Source: an uncultured Collinsella sp. (GTDB taxonomy: Bacteria > Actinomycetota > Coriobacteriia > Coriobacteriales > Coriobacteriaceae). From it: DNA of 64,000 bases. The DNA is taken from contig UQSB01000003.1 of the NCBI GenBank assembly GCA_900543505.1, positions 20,581 to 84,580 on the forward strand, in the 5' to 3' direction. The notes beneath the pieces were generated by a model. The model saw only the letters and a list, made by a program, of their open reading frames with translations, was not told the DNA's origin and ran no database searches. Of the stretch, positions 42,703 to 51,320 are shown piece by piece (within the stretch, counting starts at the first letter, position 1; each line of letters begins with the position of its first letter). A program made the translations under genes and the position numbers.

Positions 42703-45438
42703 TTACTTCTTCTTTTTGCTCGGCATCGAGACTTTGATGCCTTGGGCGGACTTGGTTACGCGGGAGCGCTTGGCGCCCGTGGGCTTCTTTTTCTTGGGCT
42801 GGGCCTGGGCCACGCCCTCGAGTGCGCGGGCCTCGGCCTCACGAACGGTGCGAGCTTCGCGGCGCTGCGCCATGTCGGCGGCGACGCGCTTGGCAAAACG
42901 CTCGGCCGTCGAACCCGTCGAGCTCACCTTGCCGCCACCGCGACCCAGGCGGACGCGAACACCGCGGCCAAAACCAGTTGCGGCATGACGACGACGCGGC
43001 TTGAGCGAATCCATCATCGTGGCGAGCTTAAAAAACACCGAGCAGGTAAAGACCACGACGGCAGCCAAGATAACCATCTGGCCCATTGTCAGGTTGGCGA
43101 TCGACAGCAGCCCCGGGAACCCGATAACGCCCGTCAAAATACCGGCGATGACAAACACGAAAAGCACCACGCGCAAAGGCGTGAGCGGCTGCGAAATGCG
43201 CCAGATCAGGCTGACACTCGCCGCGCACGACGTGAGCAGGCACATGGTCGAAAGCGTAAGCTGGCCAAAGCCAAATACGCGCGCCACAAAGATATCGAGC
43301 GCCGCGGCCAAAATAACCGCAATCGACGCCGGCAGCGCACGCTTAAGCACGTTGGTCAAGAACGACCCCTTCACGCGGGCGTTGTTGGGCTCCAGGCCCA
43401 GCACAAAGCCCGGCGCGCCGATGCAGAAGAAGTTGATGAGCGTCATCTGAATGGGCTCAAAGGGATACGGCGGCAGCGCGATGCACAGCGCCGCCAGGCC
43501 CATCGAGAAAAGCGTCTTGGTCAAAAAGAGCGCGGCAGAGCGCTGCAGGTTATTGATAGAACGACGGCCCTCGGCCACCACGGCGGGCATCGAGGCGAAG
43601 TCGTTATCGACGAGCACGATCTCGGCCACATTGCGCGCGGCATCGGAGCCGGCGGCCATCGCCACGGAGCAGTCGGCCTCCTTGAGCGCCAGCACGTCGT
43701 TGACGCCGTCGCCCGTCATGGCCACGGTGTGCCCGCGGCGTTTGAGCGCCTGTACGAGCTCGCGCTTCTGTTGCGGCGTCACACGCCCAAAGACGTGATA
43801 GCGGTCCACCGCCGCGTCGAGCTTGGAAGGCGTATCGAGCGTCGTGGCGTCGACGTAGGCATCGGCCCCCGGCACGCCCACCACGCGCGCAATCGACGAC
43901 ACCGTACGCGGATCGTCGCCGCTGATCACGTTGAGGGTCACGCCCTGCTCGTTAAAATAGCCGATGGTCTCGGCCGCCGAGGTGCGAATCTCATCGCGGA
44001 TGGTCACAAAGCCCACGGGCTCGGCCTCGCCCACCATATCGCCGTCGGGCGTAAAGCCGTCCACGCGCGCCACCACGAGCACGCGGCAGGTATCGGCAAG
44101 CTCGGCGACACGGTTCTCGACCTGAGCAAATGCGCGATTGGAGAGCACAAACTGCGCGGCGCCCATCACATAGGAGCCCTGCGCAAACGACGCGCCGCTC
44201 CACTTTTTGGACGACGAGAACGGAATAACCGACAGCGGCTCGGACACCTCAACAAGGCGATCGGCGTAGTAGTTGAGCAGCGCCTGGCAGGTCTCGTTGG
44301 CATCTGCCGAGGTAGCACGCGCCACGTTGGCGAGCGCAAAGTCGAGCACCGTGGTCTCGACGGGAACAGCCGCCTCGTCCGAGTCCGCGCCAAAGCCAAC
44401 ACCTTCAACAGGCAGAGGGTAGGTGCCCTCGACCTCCATACGGCCCGAGGTAATGGTGCCCGTCTTGTCCAGGCACAACACATCGACGCGCGCGAGCGTC
44501 TCGATGCAGTAGAGCTGCTGTGCCAGCACCTTGCGACGCGCCAGGCGCACCGTGGCAATCGCGAGCACCGACGAGGTCAGCAGCACCAGGCCCTGCGGAA
44601 TCATGCCAAGCAGGGCACCCACCGTGGACAGCAGCGCCGAAGAAGGCACACGACCGGCCAGCAGCTCGGAAAAGCACCAGGAAAGCGCGCTATCGCCCGG
44701 GGTTCCCGCGGCATCCCACAGCTCGCTCACACTCGAGGCAAAAAGCGCCAGACCAAGCGGAATCATGATAATGCTCGCGAACCGCACGATGGCGTTGAGC
44801 GCGTTCATGATCTCGGAATTGACCTTTTTGACGTACTTGGCCTCGTTGTTGATCTTTGCCACGTAGTTATCGGCGCCGACATGGATCACGCGGGCGCGCA
44901 ACAGGCCCGAGTCGATAAAGCTGCCACTCATGAGCTCGGAGCCTGGCTGCTTCTTAATGAGGTCGCTCTCGCCCGTCAGCAGGCTCTCGTTGACGAGCGC
45001 CTCGCCCGACACCACCACGGCGTCGGCGGGAATCTGGTCACCGCGCCCCAGGCGAATGATATCGTCGAGCACGATCTGGTCCAGGTCGAGCTCCACCTCG
45101 GCGCCGTCGCGCACCGCGATGGCCTTCTTAGAGGTGAGCAGCGTAAGCTTGTCGACCATCTTCTTGGAGCGCATGGATTGAATGACGCCAATTGCCGTGT
45201 TCAAGAACACCACGAACAGGAACGTCAGGTTTTTAAACGAACCGGTCAGCAACACCAAAACCGCCAAGACCACGTTGATCAAGTTAAACAGCGTGCAGAG
45301 GTTCTCGATGATGAGCTCTTTGACCGACTTGGTCTTGAGCTCCATGTTGCGGTTGATCTTGCCAGCGGCGATGCGCTCCTCGACCTCGGCGGTCGAGAGT
45401 CCGCGCTCGATATCCGTTGCTGCCATACCACGTCCCAT
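42703..45438 (-). CDS. CtpE-like P-type cation ATPase with a basic C-terminal tail
   Basis: Integral membrane pump of the P-type superfamily, closest in style to actinobacterial CtpE, a calcium importer; the ion is inferred. Seen: an N-terminal GLSTAEVEERIAAGKINR cation-ATPase domain, LNTAIGVIQSMRSKKMVDKL, the actuator ESLLTGESD, LGMIPQGLVLLTS in the ion-binding helix, the phosphorylation site CLDKTGTITSG, MTGDGVNDVLALKEADCSVAM in the hinge, and about eight to ten membrane helices. The C-terminal 100 residues are Lys/Arg-rich and disordered, ending in KKKK, beyond the family end. The start is ATG 45438 or, four codons inside, 45426; neither has a strong ribosome site. The gene begins 63 bases behind tRNA-Arg and may be read from its promoter. 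Confidence 0.85.
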   Translation of the reverse strand: MGRGMAATDIERGLSTAEVEERIAAGKINRNMELKTKSVKELIIENLCTLFNLINVVLAVLVLLTGSFKNLTFLFVVFLNTAIGVIQSMRSKKMVDKLTLLTSKKAIAVRDGAEVELDLDQIVLDDIIRLGRGDQIPADAVVVSGEALVNESLLTGESDLIKKQPGSELMSGSFIDSGLLRARVIHVGADNYVAKINNEAKYVKKVNSEIMNALNAIVRFASIIMIPLGLALFASSVSELWDAAGTPGDSALSWCFSELLAGRVPSSALLSTVGALLGMIPQGLVLLTSSVLAIATVRLARRKVLAQQLYCIETLARVDVLCLDKTGTITSGRMEVEGTYPLPVEGVGFGADSDEAAVPVETTVLDFALANVARATSADANETCQALLNYYADRLVEVSEPLSVIPFSSSKKWSGASFAQGSYVMGAAQFVLSNRAFAQVENRVAELADTCRVLVVARVDGFTPDGDMVGEAEPVGFVTIRDEIRTSAAETIGYFNEQGVTLNVISGDDPRTVSSIARVVGVPGADAYVDATTLDTPSKLDAAVDRYHVFGRVTPQQKRELVQALKRRGHTVAMTGDGVNDVLALKEADCSVAMAAGSDAARNVAEIVLVDNDFASMPAVVAEGRRSINNLQRSAALFLTKTLFSMGLAALCIALPPYPFEPIQMTLINFFCIGAPGFVLGLEPNNARVKGSFLTNVLKRALPASIAVILAAALDIFVARVFGFGQLTLSTMCLLTSCAASVSLIWRISQPLTPLRVVLFVFVIAGILTGVIGFPGLLSIANLTMGQMVILAAVVVFTCSVFFKLATMMDSLKPRRRHAATGFGRGVRVRLGRGGGKVSSTGSTAERFAKRVAADMAQRREARTVREAEARALEGVAQAQPKKKKPTGAKRSRVTKSAQGIKVSMPSKKKK

Positions 45439-45501
45439 CACGTCGCGTCGGTATAAGAAAACCGCCCGGACCATGCGAGGTTCGGACGGTCTTACGTTCG
45501 A

Positions 45502-45578
45502 TGGTGCCCCATGTTGGATTCGAACCAACGGCCTTCTGCTCCGGAGGCAGACGCTCTAATCCCCTGAGCTAATAGGGC
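45502..45578 (-). tRNA. tRNA-Arg (anticodon CCG)
   Basis: A full cloverleaf on the minus strand: acceptor GCCCTAT/ATGGGGC, D arm GCTC-GAGC, anticodon loop CTCCGGA (CCG, reading CGG), T arm GTTGG-TTCGAAT-CCAAC, and an encoded CCA end (45504-45502). Confidence 0.95.
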
Positions 45579-45589
45579 GAACGGTTGGC

Positions 45590-45619
45590 ATTATACCCAA
45601 GTGCGCCACGGGCTAACAA
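45590..45619 (-). promoter_or_regulatory. Promoter of tRNA-Arg(CCG)
   Basis: On the minus strand TTGTTA (45614-45619) and a perfect TATAAT (45590-45595) are 18 bases apart, 12 bases before the tRNA. Confidence 0.75.
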
Positions 45620-45698
45620 AATAATAGAAAAAGCTTTGCAATTACGTGGAAGACGCGCCGCGACGGCACGCTTTAGGCGGCAAAAGCGAGTCAGATAG

Positions 45699-45747
45699 TA
45701 TAAACTCTCATGCACCATATAAAACGGCTCGCAATGCGGGCCGTTTT
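45699..45747 (+). promoter_or_regulatory. -10 box and terminator-like hairpin in the aro operon leader
   Basis: TATAAA (45699-45704) is a likely -10 box; no good -35 is seen. Soon after the expected start, AAAACGGC-CGC pairs with GCG-GCCGTTTT (45721-45746) and runs into TTTTT, the shape of an intrinsic terminator, 35 bases before the aroF ATG. It could act as an attenuator of the operon. No leader peptide rich in aromatic codons is present. Confidence 0.45.
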
Positions 45748-45781
45748 TGCAAGGACTATCCATCGAGGTGAGAGGCACACC

Positions 45782-46804
45782 ATGATTGCAATTATAAAGC
45801 AGAGCGCCAGCGACGAGGCCGTCAGCCACATCGTCAGCTGGATCGAGAAAAAGGGACTCAAGACCGACGTCTCGCGCGGCGAGAACGAGACCATCATCGG
45901 CCTGGTGGGCGACACAACCAAGATCGACCCGTTCCTGCTCGAGTCCATGGACGTCGTCGAGCGCGTGCAGCGCGTCTCCGAGCCGTTCAAGCGCGCCAAC
46001 CGCAAGTTCCACCCCGAGGACTCCGTTATCGACTGCGGCCACGGCGTCAAGATCGGCGGCGACCAGTTCCAGGTCATCGCCGGCCCCTGCTCCGTCGAGG
46101 GCGAGAACCTCATCCGCATCGCCCGCCGTGTGAAGGCCGCCGGCGCCACGATGCTGCGAGGCGGCGCCTACAAGCCCCGCACCTCCCCGTACGCCTACCA
46201 GGGCATGGGCCCCGCCGGCCTGGACCTGCTGTGCGAGGCATCCGCCGAGCTCGACATGCCGATCGTCACCGAGATCATGGACCCGCGCGACGTGCAGGTC
46301 TTCCTGGACAAAAAGATCGACGTCATGCAGATTGGCGCTCGCAACGCCCAGAACTTCCCTCTGCTCAAAGAGGTCGGCAAGACCAAGACTCCGGTCCTGC
46401 TCAAGCGCGGCATGTCCGGCACCGTCGACGAGCTGCTTATGGCAGCCGAGTACATCATGAGCGAGGGCAACGACAACGTCATCCTGTGCGAGCGCGGCAT
46501 CCGCACCTTCGAGACCCGCACCCGCAACACCTTCGACCTCAACGCCGTGCCGGTGCTGCACCACCTGTCGCACCTGCCCGTCGTCGCCGACCCCAGCCAC
46601 GCCACCGGTTACACCCGCTATGTCGAGCCCATGGCGCTCGCCGCGACCGCCTGCGGCGCCAACGGTCTGGAGATCGAGGTCCACGACGAGCCGAGCCGCG
46701 CCTGGTCCGACGGCGCTCAGGCCCTCACCCCCGATCAGTTCGACGACACCATGCGCCGCATCCGAGCCATCCGCGAGGTTGTCTGCCAAGAGACCATGGA
46801 GTAG
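45782..46804 (+). CDS. aroF: DAHP synthase (type I-beta, ACT/ferredoxin-like N-domain)
   Basis: First step of the shikimate pathway: PEP plus erythrose 4-phosphate to DAHP. The 340 residues start with a ferredoxin-like domain (MIAIIKQSASDEAVSHIVSW to about residue 70), the regulatory module of the Thermotoga type, then the barrel: IAGPCSVEGENLI, ATMLRGGAYKPRTSPY, MQIGARNAQNFPLLKEV, PVLLKRGMSGTVDE, CERGIRTFET, VVADPSHATGYTRYVEPMALA. The ATG at 45782 has AGAGG seven bases upstream; an in-frame ATG 24 codons earlier lies in the leader hairpin and is unlikely. It is the first gene of the aromatic operon. Confidence 0.95.
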   Translation: MIAIIKQSASDEAVSHIVSWIEKKGLKTDVSRGENETIIGLVGDTTKIDPFLLESMDVVERVQRVSEPFKRANRKFHPEDSVIDCGHGVKIGGDQFQVIAGPCSVEGENLIRIARRVKAAGATMLRGGAYKPRTSPYAYQGMGPAGLDLLCEASAELDMPIVTEIMDPRDVQVFLDKKIDVMQIGARNAQNFPLLKEVGKTKTPVLLKRGMSGTVDELLMAAEYIMSEGNDNVILCERGIRTFETRTRNTFDLNAVPVLHHLSHLPVVADPSHATGYTRYVEPMALAATACGANGLEIEVHDEPSRAWSDGAQALTPDQFDDTMRRIRAIREVVCQETME

Positions 46805-46807
46805 CCC

Positions 46808-47722
46808 ATGGGTACAGTGAGAAACGCGCGCGTTAACCAGGGCGGCCCCAAGTGCGCCGGCATCGTCGGCCTTGGCCTCATCGGCGGCAGCTTTGCCCGC
46901 GGCTATGCGCAGGCGGGCGTCCGCGTGCTGGCCTGGGATCCCGATGACGATGTCATGACGGCCGCCAGCATGGGCACCGTTGCCGGCGAGCTCAACGACG
47001 AGACGCTCGGCGAATGCGACATCATCGTCCTGGCTTGCTACCCCGAAGCCTGCATCGAGTGGCTCGAGGCGCACGCCCAGGCGCTCGCCGACGCCACCGA
47101 TACCGAGGCCATCATGGGCCCCGTGGTGATCGACACCGTAGGCGTCAAGGGCATCGTGTGTGAGCGGGCCTTTGAGCTCGCCCGCGAGCACGGTTTTTAC
47201 TTCGTGGGCGCGCACCCCATGGCGGGCACCCAGTTCTCGGGCTACGCGCACTCCCGCGCCGACCTGTTCCAGGGCGCTCCCCTGGTGCTCGTTCCGCCCG
47301 CGGTGGACGATGCGCTCAAGCTGGAGCTTTTGGGCCAGGTGCGCGAGATGGTGCGTCCCCTGGGCTTTGGCAAGTTCAGCGTAACGAGCGCCGCTGAGCA
47401 CGACCGCGTCATCGCCTTTACGAGCCAGCTCGCGCACGTCGTCTCTAACGCCTACGTTAAGAGCCCGACCGCTCAGGTCCACCACGGCTTTTCGGCCGGC
47501 AGCTACCGCGACCTCACCCGCGTGGCGCACCTCAATCCGCAGATGTGGTCTGAGCTCATGATCGACGACGCCGATGCGCTCGCCTTCGAGATCGACCATC
47601 TGATCGAATCGCTCGGCGCCTACAGCCGCGCCCTTAAGGACCGCGACCAGCGCTATCTGGAGAATCTCCTTGCCGAGGGCGACCGCATCAAGCGCGCGCT
47701 CGACGACGAGGCCTCCCACTAG
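46808..47722 (+). CDS. tyrA: Prephenate dehydrogenase
   Basis: Oxidative decarboxylation of prephenate to 4-hydroxyphenylpyruvate, the Tyr branch. The 304 residues have the NAD-binding AGIVGLGLIGGSFARGYA, DIIVLACYPEAC, VVIDTVGVKG, the catalytic VGAHPMAGTQFSGYAHSRADLF, and VTSAAEHDRVIAFTSQLAHVV. It ends without an ACT domain, so Tyr feedback would need another route. It starts 3 bases after aroF. Confidence 0.94.
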   Translation: MGTVRNARVNQGGPKCAGIVGLGLIGGSFARGYAQAGVRVLAWDPDDDVMTAASMGTVAGELNDETLGECDIIVLACYPEACIEWLEAHAQALADATDTEAIMGPVVIDTVGVKGIVCERAFELAREHGFYFVGAHPMAGTQFSGYAHSRADLFQGAPLVLVPPAVDDALKLELLGQVREMVRPLGFGKFSVTSAAEHDRVIAFTSQLAHVVSNAYVKSPTAQVHHGFSAGSYRDLTRVAHLNPQMWSELMIDDADALAFEIDHLIESLGAYSRALKDRDQRYLENLLAEGDRIKRALDDEASH

Positions 47723-47758
47723 ACCACCCATCACGCCAGGTCGAAAGGACCAAAGCTT

Positions 47759-48865
47759 ATGGCGATTACCATCGATATCGACACTGCACGCCCCTACCAG
47801 GTGCATGTGGGCACGTTTTTGCTGGAGCAGGCAGGTCCGCTCGTCCGCACCACCGCCGGCGGCACCCGCGCCGTCATCGTGACGGACACCAACGTGGGCC
47901 CGCTCTATCAGATGCCCGTTAAGCAGAGCCTCGAATCCGCAGGCTACGAGGTGAGCGTCTGCACCTTCGAGGCCGGCGAGGCCCATAAGCGTGCCGAGAC
48001 CTACGTTGCCATTTTGGAGTTTGTGGCCGAACACGAGCTTTCGCGCTCCGACGTGATCGTGGCGCTCGGCGGCGGCGTCGTGGGCGACGTGGCGGGCTTT
48101 GTGGCCGCCACCTACATGCGCGGCTGCAAGTTTGTGCAGATTCCCACAAGCCTGCTCGCCATGGTGGATTCGTCGGTGGGAGGCAAGACCGCCATCGACC
48201 TGGCAGCCGGCAAGAACCTGGCCGGCGCCTTTTGGCAGCCGAGCGTGGTCATCGCCGACGTGGGATGCCTGGCAACCCTCACGCCCGAGCAGTTCGCCGA
48301 CGGTTGCGGCGAGGTCGTCAAGCACGCCGTGATCGCCGACCCCGAGCTCTTCGCCGAGCTAGAGAAGACCCCGCTCACGCTTGAGCTGCTGAACCGCGAC
48401 GTGGCCCGTGTGGCGCTCATCATTGCCCGCAATATCGACATCAAGCGCGCCGTGGTCGTCGCCGACGAGCGCGAAACCAATCAGCGCAAACTCCTCAACT
48501 ATGGCCACAGCGCCGGGCACGCCATCGAAGCCTGCGAGCACTTTGAGCTCGGCCACGGCAACTGCGTTTCGATCGGCATGGGCATCATCACGCGTGCCGC
48601 AGCCCTGCATGGCATCTGCGATGCCGAGCTGCCCGATCGTATTGAGGAGCTCTGCACCCGCCACGGCCTCAAGACCCGCTGCGACCTAGATGCCGATGCC
48701 GTCTTTGCCGAGGCGCTCCACGACAAAAAGCGCGCGGGAGACACCATCGACCTGGTAATTCCGCACGGCATTGGCCGTTGCAGCATCGACCGCACGCCGC
48801 TTTCCACCTTCCACGATTTGATTGCCGAGGGCCTCGGCCAGAAGGGAGACGCATCCGCATGCTAG
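47759..48865 (+). CDS. aroB: 3-dehydroquinate synthase
   Basis: NAD-dependent cyclisation of DAHP to 3-dehydroquinate. In 368 residues: VIVTDTNVGPLY, the NAD/metal segment VALGGGVVGDVAGFVAATYM, MVDSSVGGKTAIDL, GCGEVVKHAVI, and LLNYGHSAGHAIEACEHFELGHG with His ligands. It follows tyrA by 36 bases, and its stop overlaps the aroA start. Confidence 0.97.
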   Translation: MAITIDIDTARPYQVHVGTFLLEQAGPLVRTTAGGTRAVIVTDTNVGPLYQMPVKQSLESAGYEVSVCTFEAGEAHKRAETYVAILEFVAEHELSRSDVIVALGGGVVGDVAGFVAATYMRGCKFVQIPTSLLAMVDSSVGGKTAIDLAAGKNLAGAFWQPSVVIADVGCLATLTPEQFADGCGEVVKHAVIADPELFAELEKTPLTLELLNRDVARVALIIARNIDIKRAVVVADERETNQRKLLNYGHSAGHAIEACEHFELGHGNCVSIGMGIITRAAALHGICDAELPDRIEELCTRHGLKTRCDLDADAVFAEALHDKKRAGDTIDLVIPHGIGRCSIDRTPLSTFHDLIAEGLGQKGDASAC

Positions 48866-50178
48866 CCCGCATCACCCCGTCCCCGCTCAAGGGCACCGTT
48901 CCCGCCATCGCGTCCAAGTCGATGGCGCATCGCCTCATCATCTGCGCCGCGCTTGCCAACGGCGAGACGCACGTTACCTGCAACACGACCTGCGCCGATA
49001 TCGAGGCCACGGTGCGCTGCCTCACGTCGCTCGGCGCCCGCATCGAGACCGTCGAGGATGGCTTCCAGGTCCACCCCACCATGAAGAGCATTGAATTTGG
49101 CCTACTCAAGGCCCTTGCCGGCGGCACGCTCGACTGCGGCGAGAGTGGCTCCACGCTGCGCTTCATGCTGCCCGTCGCCTGTGCGTTGGGCGCGGAGGCC
49201 ACCTTCGTGGGCCAGGGCCGTCTGGGCGCCCGCCCGCTCTCCCCGCTCTCGGACGAGATCATCGCTGCCGGCTGCGACCTACAGGGTCTGGGCGGTTTTC
49301 CGCTCAAGACGAGCGGCCGCATGCGCCCGGGCACCTTTGTGCTTCCGGGCAACGTGAGCTCGCAGTATATCTCCGGCCTGCTGCTGGCAGCCCCGCTGCT
49401 GGCCCAGCCCTCCTGCGTGCAGGTAACCGGCCTCATCGAGAGCCGCCCCTACATCAACCTGACGATCCAGGCCATGAAGGCCTTTGGCGTCGAGGTTAGC
49501 GTCGAGCGTATTCCGGCCAAGGACGGCCAGCCCGAGGTCACAAACTTCCGCGTGAGCAGTGGCTCGTACCGCACGCCCGGCAGCGTAGCCGTCGAGGGTG
49601 ACTGGTCCAACGCCGCCTTTTGGCTGTGCGCCGGTGCCATCGGCAACGACCCCATCACCGTCGAGGGCGTGTCGCTGAGCTCCGCACAGGGCGACCGCAA
49701 CGTGCTTGCCGCGCTTTCGCGCTTTGGCGCCCGCATCGTGCGCTCCACCAACGCCGCCACCGTGCAGTCCGACAAGCTCGCCGGCTTTGAGATGAGCGCC
49801 CACGACATTCCCGACCTGGTGCCCGTCATCTCGGCCGTAGCCTCGCTGGCGCAGGGCCGCACCTTTATCCGCGATTGCGCCCGTCTGCGCATCAAGGAAT
49901 CCGACCGCCTGGTCACGACCACCCGCGAGCTCACCGCGTTGGGCGCGCAGGTGCGCATTGCCGGCGATGACCTCATCATCAAGGGTGTCGATGCCTTCAC
50001 CGGCGGCGAGGTCGATTCGCACAACGACCATCGCATCGCTATGATGGCCGCTATCGCCGCGAGCCGCGCCACCGGCGAGGTCGTGATCCACGGCGCCGAG
50101 GCCGTCAACAAGTCCTATCCCGATTTCTTCGACCACTACCGCCTGCTGGGCGGCAAGGTCACACTCGAGGAGGAATAG
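48859..50178 (+). CDS. aroA: EPSP synthase (3-phosphoshikimate 1-carboxyvinyltransferase)
   Basis: Joins PEP to shikimate 3-phosphate; the target of glyphosate. The 439 residues begin with PSPLKGTVPAIASKSMAHRL, then GESGSTLRFMLPVAC, SSQYISGLLLAAPL, SRPYINLTIQAM, VEGDWSNAAFWLCA, RLRIKESDRLVTT and SHNDHRIAMMAA. The start at 48859 overlaps the aroB stop (ATGCTAG); a longer reading inside aroB has no support. The SKSMAHR segment has Ala-Gly positions that I cannot assign to glyphosate class I or II by eye. Confidence 0.96.
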   Translation: MLARITPSPLKGTVPAIASKSMAHRLIICAALANGETHVTCNTTCADIEATVRCLTSLGARIETVEDGFQVHPTMKSIEFGLLKALAGGTLDCGESGSTLRFMLPVACALGAEATFVGQGRLGARPLSPLSDEIIAAGCDLQGLGGFPLKTSGRMRPGTFVLPGNVSSQYISGLLLAAPLLAQPSCVQVTGLIESRPYINLTIQAMKAFGVEVSVERIPAKDGQPEVTNFRVSSGSYRTPGSVAVEGDWSNAAFWLCAGAIGNDPITVEGVSLSSAQGDRNVLAALSRFGARIVRSTNAATVQSDKLAGFEMSAHDIPDLVPVISAVASLAQGRTFIRDCARLRIKESDRLVTTTRELTALGAQVRIAGDDLIIKGVDAFTGGEVDSHNDHRIAMMAAIAASRATGEVVIHGAEAVNKSYPDFFDHYRLLGGKVTLEEE

Positions 50179-50179
50179 C

Positions 50180-51277
50180 ATGTCCTCGACCTTTGGCAAC
50201 GTCTTGCACTTAAGCATCTTCGGCCAGTCGCACTCCCCCGCCATCGGCTGCTCCCTCGATGGCATTCCGGCGGGCATCGCTGTTGACCAGGAGCAGCTGC
50301 AGGCCTTCCTCGACCGTCGTGCCCCCGGTCGCGACGAGACCGCGACCAAACGCCGCGAGGCCGACGACGCCCACATCATCGCCGGTGTGGTCGATGGACA
50401 TACCACCGGCGCGCCCATCGCCGCGATTATCGAGAACACCAACACGCGCTCCAAGGATTACTCCGAGCTGCGCCGCAAGCCCCGCCCCGGACATGCGGAC
50501 TTCCCTGCGCGCGTGAAGTATCACAACATGCACGATGTCGCCGGTGGCGGGCACTTCTCCGGCCGCCTAACGGCACCCCTGTGCATCGCCGGCGGCATTG
50601 CGCTGCAGGCACTCGAGGCCCGCGGCATTAAAGTGATGGCGCACGTCGCGCAGATCGGCGGTATCTCCGACCTGCCGATGGACGATATGGTCTATCGCGA
50701 GGCCGACCGCAAAGCGATCCTAACGAACGATCTTCCTTGCATTGACGCCGCCGCAGCCGGCCGCATGCGCGAGGAGATCCTAGCCGCACGCGACGAACTC
50801 GACAGCATCGGCGGCATCGTGGAGTGCGGCATTTACGGGCTTCCCGCGGGCATCGGCGATCCCATGTTCGACGGCATCGAGAACCGCATCGCGCAGATCG
50901 CGTTTGGCATTACCGCCGTAAAGGGCGTGGAGTTTGGCATGGGCTTTGCCGTGGCCGCCATGCGCGGCAGCGAGAACAATGATCCGTATCGCATCGATGC
51001 CGAAACCGGCGAGATCGAGGTCGAGTCCAACAACGCCGGCGGCATCCTGGGCGGTATTTCGACCGGCGCGCCCGTCATGTGGCGCATGGCCGTAAAGCCG
51101 ACGCCCTCCATTGGCCGCGAGCAGCAGACGGTGGACATGGACGCTATGGAAAATGCAGAGCTCTCGGTCCACGGCCGTCACGATCCCTGCATCGTCCCGC
51201 GCGCCGTCCCCGTAGCTGAGGCAGCCGCCGCCCTTGCCATCTGGGACGCCCTCCTCGAAGACGCCGCCCAGCGCTAA
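50180..51277 (+). CDS. aroC: Chorismate synthase
   Basis: FMN-dependent last common step, EPSP to chorismate. In 365 residues: HLSIFGQSHSPAIGCSLDGI, RKPRPGHADFPARVKY, AGGGHFSGRLTAPLCIAGGI, VEFGMGFAVAAMRGSE, NAGGILGGISTGAPV, VKPTPSIG. GAGGAGG overlaps the end of aroA. The operon order continues into pheA. Confidence 0.97.
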   Translation: MSSTFGNVLHLSIFGQSHSPAIGCSLDGIPAGIAVDQEQLQAFLDRRAPGRDETATKRREADDAHIIAGVVDGHTTGAPIAAIIENTNTRSKDYSELRRKPRPGHADFPARVKYHNMHDVAGGGHFSGRLTAPLCIAGGIALQALEARGIKVMAHVAQIGGISDLPMDDMVYREADRKAILTNDLPCIDAAAAGRMREEILAARDELDSIGGIVECGIYGLPAGIGDPMFDGIENRIAQIAFGITAVKGVEFGMGFAVAAMRGSENNDPYRIDAETGEIEVESNNAGGILGGISTGAPVMWRMAVKPTPSIGREQQTVDMDAMENAELSVHGRHDPCIVPRAVPVAEAAAALAIWDALLEDAAQR

Positions 51278-51320
51278 CTACCCACCCCTCAACATCCCCC
51301 GACACGTGAAAGGGGTCTCC

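Noticed and set aside
42742..45456. Open frame of 904 codons on the plus strand
   Set aside because: Antisense to the P-type ATPase. The translation is Arg/His/Gln-rich without recognisable domains.
45569..48325. Open frame of 918 codons on the minus strand
   Set aside because: Antisense to aroF, tyrA and aroB, and runs into tRNA-Arg. No family-like segments; same codon-bias effect.
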